A DNA stretch of 64,000 bases, taken from positions 725,001-789,000 of the forward strand of contig JAEMWC010000242.1 of assembly GCA_016490735.1 (NCBI GenBank), in the 5' to 3' direction. The stretch is from Pachyseris speciosa (taxonomy: Eukaryota; Cnidaria; Anthozoa; Scleractinia; Pachyseridae). Made by a program: the position numbers and the translations under genes. The number at the start of each line of letters is the position of its first letter. Positions within the stretch are counted from its first letter, which is position 1. Below are positions 1 through 10,900 of the stretch, piece by piece. The notes under the pieces were generated by a model that worked only from the letters and a program-made list of their open reading frames with translations, did no database searches and was not told the DNA's origin.

Positions 1-334
1 CTTTGGACAAACCGCTTGCTGTTTTTGGTGATTCATGTTTTTACTAAAGTGGATACGTATTTTCAAGAACCTCTACGAAACAGGTAAATTAAATAAATCG
101 AAGCTTAACTTTTGGTTTAATCATTGTTACTTTTGTTGGAGAATGAAAATTGTATTTTTCTTTTGAATAGACATAAATAGCCATCATCTTTACTCGTTTT
201 CTACACAAAGAATTGTTTGTACTCCGCTTGGCTGACTGTTTTTCAATGTCTGTGCCTCAACAGCATTAAGAAATGTTTGCCCTTATCTTATTAACACGTA
301 ATCGCAATGAGTTCCTGTAAAAAGGAGTAAAGCC

Positions 335-680
335 CTGGCTAAACGATCAGACATTTTCATGCAACATCGTGTTCGTCAAACATAATGTTGGCTGGCTAAA
401 TGCACAAACAAATGTTTGACCAAACACCAGACAGAGGGAGTCCACAGAACATTTTTTGTGTATTATCGCTGAAATTTCGAAGTTGTTTGGTTCATTTGGT
501 TGCTTTTTACCCACTGTGCACGGTTTGTTGGTTAACGCGAAATGTTGGATGAAATTGTTTGATCTCGATCAAACATGGAAAGCCATTTAAATACAATGTT
601 GAAAGATGTGGCTAAACAGTCAAACATGCTCGTCCAACATGATGTTGAATGAAAATGTTTGATTGTTTTTTGATTGTTTA
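335..680. mobile_element. Imperfect foldback MITE
   Basis: The left part (around 360-395) and right part (around 622-657) are imperfect inverted copies built on an ACATTTTCATGCAACATC-like arm. No open frame is evident. It lies in PPP1R21 sequence left of the last visible exon. The remaining bases of 1-968 show no further exon that I could support. Confidence 0.5.
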
Positions 681-968
681 AATTTGTTTTGGAACAAACA
701 TATGCTTTGTGTATTGTTTTCTTGTAATGTTTTGAGGTTTTGAATCGCGGTCAATTCCTCTTGACTGCTCTAAACATAAAATATTGGCACGAGAGAGGAA
801 AGCCATGCAAAGTTGTTCAATACCAGTACCAAAAAAATTATAATCATGGAGCTCCGCTTTTAGGCTTGGCTAAATCTATATATTAACATAGCCACCGATA
901 ACAATACTGATACTGCCGACAATGACAACAGCAATAACAACTATAATGATAAAGATAGTGATACTTAC

Positions 969-2008
969 TTGTATCATTAAAAGGAAGTTTTTCAGTCACA
1001 ACCTTGGAGACATCATCTGATGGAGAAAATTATGATGACTTTACATTAAGAAAAGAGAAAAAGATAAAGTATTTTTCCCGTAAAAGATTTACCATCCAAA
1101 ATCTACAAAACATCTATTTCTACAGTAACGTGTTACTACGTAAATATCAAATATGAATATAATGAAAAATACTAATTTTTATTTTATGGAAATATTTTCG
1201 GAAGTTGGTTATGCCCCATCCTTTCTACTGAACTGAAATGAGTTACCCTTACCATATCTAGATGTCATTTCCTTGTGTAAGAGCTTGAGTTGTTGGTGGC
1301 TACAAAAAGGACATTAATGATTAATGATGAATAACAGTTCTCTCTAGAGTAATCTTCAAGTAACCCCCTTAATTTTAACGCAAGGCAATCACAGTCTCTA
1401 AAAATTAGCCTTGAATAATCAGTCAACTTGAACTGATAAACCAGTTTATTATCTGAGGAAGTACAGTAAACTGGTGTGGAGAAATATCTTAAAACCACAA
1501 CAGTTGGTGGTTAGAGTACTAAACTTTCAACTGGTGTGGGAGTGAGTGCTGGAAAACTATTAGCACATTCTAACATCCTGCAGGGGTAGTCCATTGAGGC
1601 TCTAGAATGCTCTCCAGGAAGTAATAGTGATCTTCCTACTCATTTCATGCTGGGTATCCTGTGATGGAGTAGCATCCTATCCAGGGGGAGTAGTAATACT
1701 TCTTGTCACTTCATGCTGGGTGTCCTGTGATGGACTAGCATCCCAGCCAGGGGGAAGTAGTAATACTCCTTGTCACTTTATGCTGGGTATCATGTGATGG
1801 ACTAGCATCCCATCCAGGGGGGAGTGGTAATACTCCTAGTCCCTTCATGCTGGGTATCCTGTGATTGACCAGCATCCCATCCAGGGAAGAGTAGTAATAT
1901 GATCCTCGCAGTCGTGAATGCAATTTATGCAATTGCGAAAAGAAGCCTGAAAAAATTTCAGGACTTCAACGGGGTTTGAACCCGTGACCTCGCAATTACC
2001 GGTGCGAT

Positions 2009-2039
<31 letters not shown>

Positions 2040-4851
2040 TGTTGGGAGCAGGTCAATTGTAGGTTATATGATTCATTTCATATATCATTCACAGTAGTAA
2101 TACTCCTAGTCACTTCATGCTGGGTATCCTATGATGGACTAACATCCCATCCAAGGGGGAGTAGTAATACTCCTAGTCACTTCATGCTGGGTATCCTGTG
2201 ATGGACTAACATCCCATTCAAGGGGGAGTAGTAATACTCCTAGTCACTTCATGCTGGGTATCCTGTGATGGACTAGCATCCCATTCAGGGGGAGTAGTAA
2301 TACTCCTAGTCACTTCATGCTGGGCATCCTGTGATGGACTAGCATCCCATCCAGGGGGGAGTAGTAATACTCCTAGTCACTCCATGCCATGTATCCTGTG
2401 ATGGACTAGCATCCCATCCAGGGGGAGTAGTAATACACCTAGTCATTTCATGCTGGGTATTCTGTGATGGACTAGCATGCCACCCATGGGGGAGTAGTTG
2501 TACATACAATGCTGGGTATCCTGTGATGAAACTGGAATACTTAAGCAAGGACAACTGTTGCAAAATAGAAGAGCTGGATCCTGTAATAGATCTAACCAGC
2601 TATAAAACTGTAAACTAAAAAATGGTAAAAAAACAAGCAAGGCTGGTTACACGGCGAGGAATATATAAATTTAAAAATATATATATTCCTCGTCTAGGAG
2701 TCTCATCAAGGAGTAATTTACTACTCAGAATATATATATTTAAAAATATATATATTCCTTGTTGTGTAACCAGCCTTGTTTGTTTTTTACCATTTTTGTG
2801 TTATCCTGTGATGGACCACTAGTCAATCCAGAGGAATCTGTAGAAATAACCTTGGTGGTTCCATCTTACAAAAAGCAATAACCACTACCTGCAATTACAT
2901 CAGCTCATATTTCACTCACCTTTTTTCTGCCTTCAAACTTGCTATTTTTAATTCTTCTTCTGTTTTATGGAGTTTGGCCTTGTGATATCAAGAAAATAAC
3001 ACTAATTCATTAATCTACACAAGTGTATGGGCCATATAAACAACAGCCAAGAATTCTGCAAATGAAAGAAACTTGAAAATTGAAGCTCATGTGCAGAAAC
3101 AGTTTTCTTGTTAAAAGCATTCCAAAAGAAGCCTTGTCAACATACCTCAAGCATTGCCCTTTCCTCATGAAGCTTCTCAACCACCATTCTATGCTTTTCA
3201 TTGGCATCATCCAATACCTTCTGGTGATCAGTGGAATTTCTAAATAAAACAAAAAAGTCTTTAAAGTTGTTGCAAGTATGATTTGACATGTTTAATGTTA
3301 GATTGATGCTAAAAAAAACAAATTCAGTTTCAAAAAAGTGACATAACCTAGTCTCTAACAACTTGTTTAAAAATAATTGTCACCTTTCAAATGTTTCTAA
3401 TTTCTCCTGAAGGGTAAGTACCATTCCTTTATGTTCTTGGGTTGCTTCATATAACTGTAGAGAAAACAACAATAATAAAAAATTATTGGTGAAAATTAAA
3501 GGGATGGGAACTGCTGAATTATGTTTCCATGTGGAGCAAAAGAGTTATTGGTTTCACGAAACAAATTCTTCTCAGACTTCAAAACAACCTGCAGTTTTTA
3601 CATTGTCCATAATAAGAACATCTGGAGTGAGCAATTCAAAAGTCTAGGGTAAAAAAAAACAATGAGAAATCACACTGAGGAGGGATGGTAAAAAGAATGA
3701 CTATGAGTATTTGTAATTCATTACACATGTATCCTTCCATAAAAATTGTCTTTGCACCTCAACAGAATTAGTAAGATTGAAAATTACAATAATAATTATT
3801 AGGATTTGTTCAGGAACAGACATGAAGCAAGTGAAATTATTTCAGTCTAGATACAAACAAACCTCTCTTTGTAACCTCTCATTTTCTTGGATTTTTATCT
3901 GAAGTTCTTGATCTTTCACATCATTATCATCTGGCCTTGTCATCCCATCAATTCTGGACTAAACCACAATTCAAACAGCTCAGATATTACTTTCTTCCAT
4001 GTAGTGTTACAATTCTAGCATTAAATAGCAGGCATCTCTTAGCTTTGGGAGATCCCAGCCCCCATGATGACCAAATGGCAGATTCATGGTGATGGAAGCA
4101 AACCTTTTAATCATGTAACAGCAGATGGATTAAATTTGTTTCACAATTTAATAAAATTCCTCTCTCTGAACCTTATTTTCCCTGAGAAAGGTTAACACAG
4201 TAGGGGAAGGGGCACAGGCCATCTCCCCCACATCTTCTAAAGGCCCAAAGTTATATCACTCCAGGCATGTAACTTCAAGGAAGCAAGAGTTATATCCCAT
4301 ATCTCATGGAATAAGTGCCTGGGTGCTTATTTACAATTTCGTCCAAAAATGGGGGCCCTTATTTGAAGGAGGGCACTTAATCATGGCATCAATAGCACTT
4401 CATTTTTTTTCTAAATGTAAAAAGCAAGTGTGGCATACACCATGTTGACATTCAGTGACAGGAGCCAAGATCAAACTAGTTATTTTACCTTTCCCCTTCT
4501 GTTCTTCCCATCATACTCATCAAGCTCTTCCTGTAACACAGCTACTCTCTTTGACAACTACAAAAAAAAAATACAGTTTAAGTAGTTGATGGAACATTGT
4601 AAAGGTTTGTTTGTAATTCAAACATGACTCATACAGGCTGCCCAAACAATATAGATGAACTATTCATGCTCTAGCTTACAAGAGCAGATGCACTTTCTAG
4701 CTATTGCTGAATGACACACAAGCTGGAAATGGTATCACATCCATTTTTACAGGCTATTTACTACTTAGTAAGATGGAACTGATAATGGATGAATTTCAAT
4801 GCAGTCATATCTGGTTAATCATAAACACTGCCTCAGATTACCAGATTAATA

Positions 4852-4907
<56 letters not shown>

Positions 4908-7536
4908 TAAAATAATAATACATTTATCCCTGACCAGAGCCATGTGAGTTAAAGTCCATGGATTGCAGGGAATAGGTACAATTCTGATTGTAACTGACTG
5001 TTTTATATCTCAAGCTGTTTTACTGAACTCAGTTCACCCCTTACAGATGCAAGGGGGAGCAGGGATGGCGCAGTGGTGAGAGCACTCGCCTTCCACCAAT
5101 GTGGCCCGGGTTCGATTCCCGGACTTGACGTCATACGTGGGTTGAGTTTGTTGTTAGTTCTCTTCTCTGCTCCGATAGGTTTTTCTCTGGGTTCTCCGGT
5201 TTTCCTCTCTCCACAAAAACCAACATTTCCAAATTCCAATTTCATCTGCTTGTAAAGCGCATTTGATCATATACACATGGAAAATGCGCTATATAAGTTC
5301 TAAATTATATAATTATTATTATATAATTATAAGCCCTAAGCCATGATCAGCATCTAATTTCTCCTTGTGATATTACTTCTTCATATAACATTCAGTTTAT
5401 GAGAATAAAGAAAAGGATCAACAAAGAAGACGTGTTCATGCTGATACAAATTCTCCCAACTTGTGTTGTAAAATCACAAGGAGAACAGTAAGGAGAAGAT
5501 GCATGGCAATATAAAGCTTCCACAGAACCAGCCGCTGGTAAAACTTTGGACATCACCTGGTCATTTCTAAACTGTAGACTGTCAATTTCCTGCTCATATT
5601 TCCTAATTGACTGATCCTTCTGTCGCACAGTTTCCTGAAAATTATACACGTATGATCAGATAACAAAGAATCACAAGATGTGAGGAGATATCATGATGAT
5701 GATAGAAACAGCAACATTTGTTCATCAACAGGGTACCTAACCCTTACAACATTATGTAAATATCTTACTTTCTTCCCAAAATTATGCAGACCGTTATTAT
5801 GGAATGTTCTCTCCTAACCCCAAACGCTGTGTTCTAGCAGTGCCCAGTGGCCCCTGGCGACTTACTTTTGCCTTTGGACAACAAGGAAATCTTAATTTTT
5901 GCCACAAATTACTATGCTGGGCACCCTGAATCACAGGCAGCCCAAGCTCGTGATAAGAGAACATATGCCACGAACATGACTCTAGTGTATCAGCGTATAA
6001 GGTGGTGTTGTGTTACAATGGTTTGAATTTGAATTACAAAGGTTTGTATGGGAAGACTATGGATTTGTTTTCAATAGTAGAAATTATTGTTGTTTGAAAA
6101 TAAAGTTGACTTACTTTGTTGCCTTGTTGTATCCTTTGTCATTTGCCAGCTTCTCAGGCCGATTTGAAGCCATTTTGGCGAGTAAGCGATAATCAGAGTT
6201 TCCACTGCTAAGAGAAGTGCAAGGCAGAACATTGATTTCCAGAATGCCTGCTGCTCGAAGCGCAAAAAACCCACTGAAATTTGCCCTGTTGTCCCAGTTC
6301 CTCTATAAAATCAAAGTAGAGATGTTAAGCTTTCCTCTCAGCGAAATCCAAGGTCAATTGTGACCCCATTGCCTTCACTACAAAGCTTTTCTTTTGAGTC
6401 AGCTGCACTGCTTAACTTTCTCAAGTGCTCCGTGGCGTTCTGGCCAAGCACTTGCGAAAGTTCAGCAGCACAGCTGACTTGAAAGAAAAGCTTTGTAGCA
6501 AAGGCGATCAGGCCGCAATCAACCCGGGATTTCACTGAGAGGAAAACTTAACATCTCTACTTTGATTCTAAGGAGGAACTGGGACAGTGGGTTTTTTGCG
6601 CTTCAAGGAAATTCCGGAAATCAATGTTCTGCCTTGCGCTTCTCTTAGCAGTGGAAACTTCGATAATCACTAACTCACCAAAATGGCTTCAAATCGGCCT
6701 AAGAAGCTGGCAAATGACAAAGGATACAACAAGGCAACAAAGAAACTAATCAACTTTGTTTTCAAACGACAATAATTTCTACTATTGAAAGCAAATTCAT
6801 TGTCTTCCCATACAAAACTTTGTAATTCAAATTCAAACCATTGTAACACAACACCACCTTATACACCGATACGCTAGAGTCACGTTCGTGGCATATGTCT
6901 CTTATCATGAGTTTGGGTGGCCTGTGCCTGAATGTCAAAGGTTTAGTGTTTTGAGCTCCCAAAAATTTTTCTTAGAGCACAGCCTTGAACCCACCCCTCT
7001 CGAAATTTCAACTTGATTTCATAATTTTCTTTTAAGACTGTGGGTTTGAGCACCCATCTGCCCTCCCCTCAGGTCCCCTCCCCAACTCCTTAAAATTTCC
7101 AATCCTCTTCCTTGGGGGGAGGGTTGGGTATTTTATAGGCTTGCACATTTCTTACCTGAAGTGTCTTTGTTTTTTCTTGTTCTTCAATCACTGCTTTCTT
7201 CAAGACGGTGTTCTGGGCTCTTTGCTGTAAATTAAAATATAAGATTAAATTGACTTCCCCTTCCTGGTACAGCTAACTCCACTAAATGTGTTTTTTTTAT
7301 CTATGCGTATTTCACACTTTGCTATTAATATGCCACACTGAATAACCTAAATTCGGTACAGAAACAAATTCTAAATCCATTCTATAGTGTTTAAAAATTG
7401 ATAATATCGACATCTTCCCATCATATACACAAGAACTTTCGAAGCTAATTTTCTTATATTAATTCATTCCTACCTTTGCAAATTCTGCAGCCAATTTCTG
7501 GTACTTCGCCTGCAGAGTTTGAGAGTCTGCACTCAT
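969..7536 (-). CDS. PPP1R21: PPP1R21 (FERRY complex subunit 2), 5' part, ten coding exons
   Basis: Known role: a coiled-coil early-endosome protein of the Rab5 effector FERRY complex, which links mRNA and ribosomes to endosomes. Exons on the minus strand, in order: 7474-7536 (ATG), 7156-7224, 5557-5634, 4489-4557, 3863-3958, 3384-3454, 3146-3239, 2920-2978, 1253-1299, 969-1016. All have GT-AG borders and matching phases, giving about 231 residues. The N-terminus (LQAKYQKLAAEF, then RAQNTVLKKAV, then KDQSIRKYEQEIDSL) matches the KLRAQ domain of vertebrate PPP1R21 in order. Later exons continue the coiled coil, and the last visible one ends in EKLPFNDT, also conserved. Human PPP1R21 is about 780 aa, so some two thirds lies beyond the left edge. 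The introns carry a foldback, SINEs and a minisatellite. Promoter shared with DIS3L2. The identification is firm; individual exon edges are by eye. Confidence 0.9.
1612..2535. repeat. ~66-bp minisatellite array (copy 1), interrupted by a SINE
   Basis: Tandem copies of a unit of about 66 bp that contains TGCTGGGTATCCTGTGATGG, AGCATCCCATCCAGGGGG and AGTAGTAATACTCCTAGTCA. About twelve units are readable, with small differences. The array is split by a tRNA-derived SINE at 1893-2094. It sits in a PPP1R21 intron. The same unit recurs at 32.2-33.0 kb in TTC13. Confidence 0.9.
1893..2094 (-). mobile_element. tRNA-derived SINE in the minisatellite
   Basis: Read on the minus strand, a tRNA-like head begins near 2034, with box A (TAGCTCAGTTGGTTAGAGC) and box B (GGGTTCAAACCCCG) at normal spacing. 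A tail follows, ending in ACTGCGAGGATCAT. The head is preceded by about 60 bp of related sequence and no acceptor-stem-bounded gene is visible, so I call it a SINE rather than a working tRNA gene. The tail motif recurs at 14.7, 35.5 and 54.2 kb. Confidence 0.75.
2618..2798. mobile_element. Palindromic MITE (AT-rich hairpin)
   Basis: A near-perfect inverted repeat of about 180 bp. The outer arms carry AAAAATGGTAAAAAA and CAAGGCTGGTTACAC in opposite orientation, and the inner arms are AATATATATATTTTTAAA-type. It would fold into one long hairpin. No coding capacity. Located in a PPP1R21 intron between the exons at 1299 and 2920. Confidence 0.8.
4853..4921. repeat. (AAT)n microsatellite
   Basis: About twenty AAT trinucleotides with one interruption, in the PPP1R21 intron between exons 5557-5634 and 4489-4557. 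Confidence 0.95.
5056..5330 (+). mobile_element. tRNA-derived SINE with a LINE-like tail
   Basis: The head has a box A-like TGGCGCAGTGGTGAGAGC and a box B GGTTCGATTCC. The body contains TCTCTGGGTTCTCCGGTTTT and CACAAAAACCAAC, and the tail contains AAGCGCATTTGATCATATAC followed by GCGCTATATAA. The body motif recurs at 16.35 kb and the tail motif, inverted, at 27.84-27.97 kb. That is typical of an interspersed SINE family. Confidence 0.75.
5830..7000. mobile_element. Large foldback element (~1.1 kb) in a PPP1R21 intron
   Basis: The two halves are inverted copies about a centre near 6430. For example, 5960-5986 (ATGCCACGAACATGACTCTAG) pairs with 6875-6902, and the ATGGCTTCAAATCGGCC block occurs in both arms. 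Each arm begins a similar short reading frame (MASNRP, then KLANDKGYNKAT) pointing toward the element's outer end. Outer limits are approximate because the homology fades. No transposase was recognised. Confidence 0.75.
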
Positions 7537-7971
7537 CTTGGCGTCTTGTACTAAAACAGATCCACATTAGAGTAAGAAAAAGTCCAAAAACCTTCTTGGA
7601 GTTTCAGATGTCATTTGGGGATGCAATCCGCCATCTTGTTTTCCTCTTCAAAGAGACACGTGACTTCCGTGACTGGAGCCTCAAGGTCTCGTGGGATCAT
7701 GGGACAAACAGAAACAAAACAAAAATGGCGGACTAAGCGAAGTTGTGGCGTTCATCGGAGTTCGTCAGATTTTCTACTTATTCGAACACCTAGTGTGGAT
7801 TTGGCTCGTCGTCAAGTTATCTGAGGTATATTATGATGTCCTTTCTGTGAACTGGGTACTAATTTTTTTGCACAGTCGCGAGAGAGTCTATCTTGCGTGT
7901 TAAGTCATATCGGTACTTTCACTTTTGGTTGCAGTTGCAGTCTCATGCAGAACTGGACGAAGTTGTTGTGA
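7537..7971. promoter_or_regulatory. Bidirectional promoter, PPP1R21 / DIS3L2
   Basis: This 435-bp spacer lies between two divergent start codons. It holds a YY1-like motif on the minus strand at 7628-7638 (CCGCCATCTTG) and one on the plus strand at 7722-7732 (AAAATGGCGGA). I saw no TATA box close to either start. Paired housekeeping genes with YY1 motifs in a TATA-less spacer are a common arrangement; shared control is inference. Confidence 0.6.
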
Positions 7972-10900
7972 GTGGATATGGAAGTTATGGAGAAGAGTAC
8001 AAACATTGAAGGAAAGGAAGTCGATTTTGAGAATACTGATTGTACGAGAGAAGCTGTGAACACTGCACGCGCTGTCAACAATTCTCCACGTGCAGAAATG
8101 GCGGAAGAGAAAGCTGGTTCTGCTGTGCAAAGCGTGGAAGTAGATGCACGTGAAAATGCAGGGGAAGACGTGCAAGCTCATGGAGGTGATGAAGATACCC
8201 AACCGAAGAAACAGAAAAAGAAGCGGAAAAGGAGAAAAAAGAAAGCGCAAGCTGAATATTCCCCAACTGCTACGTCAACTGTTTCGACAGCTGGTGATGC
8301 AACACCTGATGCGACAGAACAACTGAGCGAAACTGAAAGTACGAATCAAGATCACACTGAAGGGAAGAAAAGTCGAAGGTTCGGGAGAAGAACATGCGAA
8401 GAAAGTTCACATTTGAGAGAAAGAATGGCTAATGGCGATGATTTAATCAGTTTTTCAACTGATGATGATAAAGATGAACAGAAAGCGCGAGGTGAAGATT
8501 CTGTATCTGCTACGTCAGCTGTTCCCACTGTTGATGCAATAGTACGCGAGAATGGTGTTCCAGCTCTTCCTGAGTCGACAGAAAAACCGAACGATTGCGC
8601 TGTGAAGGCACAAAGCTGCGCTTATTCTGAAGCAAGTAGGAACCAAGGTCAAACCGAAGGCAAGAAAAGTGGAAATTCCAGGAGAAGACAGAAGAAAAGT
8701 TCACAGCTGAGCGAAGGAACATCCGAAGAGGCTCCACAAGTGCAAGACAACATGTTGAATGGAGATAACTTGAGCACAGGTCTTCCTGTTGAGGATGATA
8801 AAGAAAAGCAACAAGGATTGTCGAGTGCTGAGAATAGAGGCAGTGGGAAAAAGAAGAGAAACAGACGAAGAAAAGGCAACAGAAATCGCGAAGGCAGAAG
8901 CTTACAAGAAAGTGGTGAGGCGAGTGGCGAAATTGTCCCTCGAACGCCAGGCAGTGAACAGCGCCAAGAGGCAAGAGAGACGCCAGGTAGGAGTCACACG
9001 ACTCCAAAGTCCCATCAGGAAAGATCTGCGATGGGAGACTCACCCCATAAATCTAGAAATCGTGGTAATGGACGGAGACCACTCTACGAGAAGCACTGGT
9101 CTCAAGAGAAAGTATCAGCTGGTTTGAAGAAAGAAGAGCTCGTTAAGGGAGTGCTGAGGATAAATCCCAGGAAATATGAGCTGGCGTGGGTGACAGTGCC
9201 TGGATTAAAGCGAGATGTGCTATTGGAAGGGATGCTAAGACGGAACAGAGCTCTTAATGGCGATGTAGTTGCGTTGGAGATTTTACCCAGGAAGGATTGG
9301 AAAGTGATGAAGGAAGAGTTAGATTACAATGGGGAAACTCTAGATCGCAAAGAGGAAGTATCTGAGCGCTTAGATGCCCTAACTCTGAGTCCAGCCAATG
9401 ACCCAGAATCTGCCTTAACATCAGGCTTGTCAATTACACCAGCATCTGCCTCTAAAGACCATCACCTGGACCCCAATCAAGTCCCAGAACAATTCTTGCA
9501 GAGAACTGGTAAAGTAGTACACATAATTGAAAAGAAACACACGCGTGTGGCTAGCGGACATCTGAAACCCTTCCCCCACCCCAAGGAGCTTCCCGATGGT
9601 TGTTTCTCTCCAACTGACAGTCGGTTACCGAGGATACGCATTCCACGTGATAACTGCCCGCCAGGATTTTTCGATAGACCACGTGACTTTGAAAACTCTT
9701 TACTGGTGGCGCGGATTGTCAGTTGGCCCGAGAAATCTTCTAAAGATTCTTTCCTCGCGATCGGCGCGATTGCGCGAAGTCTGGGCGAGGCAGGTGAGAT
9801 TGAACCCGAGACAGAAGGAATCCTCCTTGAGTACGGGATCGATTCAGGGCCCTTTTCAGACGAGGTCCTAGCATGTTTACCCCAGTTAACACCCTGGACG
9901 ATACCTGAGGAGGAACTGGAATACAGAAGAGATTTCAGAGAAGAATGCGTCTTTACAATCGACCCTCTAACTGCCAGGGATCTGGACGATGCAGTCCACT
10001 GCAAGAAGATTAAGGATGGCGTCTTTGAAGTGGGAGTCCACATAGCTGATGTGAGCTATTTTGTCCGGCGGGGAACTGCGCTGGACGAAGTCGCTTTAGA
10101 ACGAGGCACCTCCACATACATGGTACAGAAAGTCGTTCCCATGCTACCGCGACGTTTGTGCGAAGAGCTGTGTAGTTTAAACCCAGGAGAGGATAGATTG
10201 ACTTTCTCTGTTGTCTGGCAGATGTCTGATAAAGGAGAAATCTTAAGTGACTGGAAAGGAAGAGGGATTATTCGCTCTCGCATCAAGATGGCGTACGAGC
10301 ATGCGCAAGATATGATTGACAAACCCAACAGACAATGGAATCTGAATGAGTTACCTCCGATTTCCGACGGCGCAACGGTAGAACAAATTTCTTCCCAAGT
10401 GAATCAGCTTCATAAGCTTGCAGTGTGCCTTCGTCGAAACCGGTTTGAGAATGGCGCGTTGCGCCTCGATCAAGTGAAAATCCGGTTTGACCTGGATCGA
10501 GAAACCGGTTTACCCGATGGGTACCACGTGCATCAGCAACGTGACGCGAATAAGCTTATCGAGGAGTTTATGCTACTTGCAAACATGGCTGTAGCACATC
10601 ATATCTATAGCGCTTATCCAGAGACAGCACTCTTGAGACGTCATCCCAAGCCTCATCAGAAACAACTAGAAGATCTGATTGAGTTGTGCAAATCGTTTGG
10701 CATTAGATTCAACGCGACGTCTTCTAAGACCATCCACGAGTCATTAGCACAATTCCCCCTGTCCTCCCCTGAGAGGGAAGTATTGGTCAACCTGACAATG
10801 CGACCCATGAAGAACGCAGAGTACTTTTGCACGGGGACCGTGTCAGAGGACGAATATGGACACTACGCACTTAGCGTACCTCTGTACACGCACTTTACGT

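Noticed and set aside
1980..2034. A tRNA gene on the minus strand
   Set aside because: Boxes A and B are good, but the head is embedded in a longer repeated unit with the SINE tail, and no clean 7-bp acceptor stem with gene-like ends is seen.
7900..8250. Antisense open frames over the DIS3L2 coding region (several of 80-190 codons)
   Set aside because: They are shadows of the long GA-rich sense frame. None has recognisable domains or start context.
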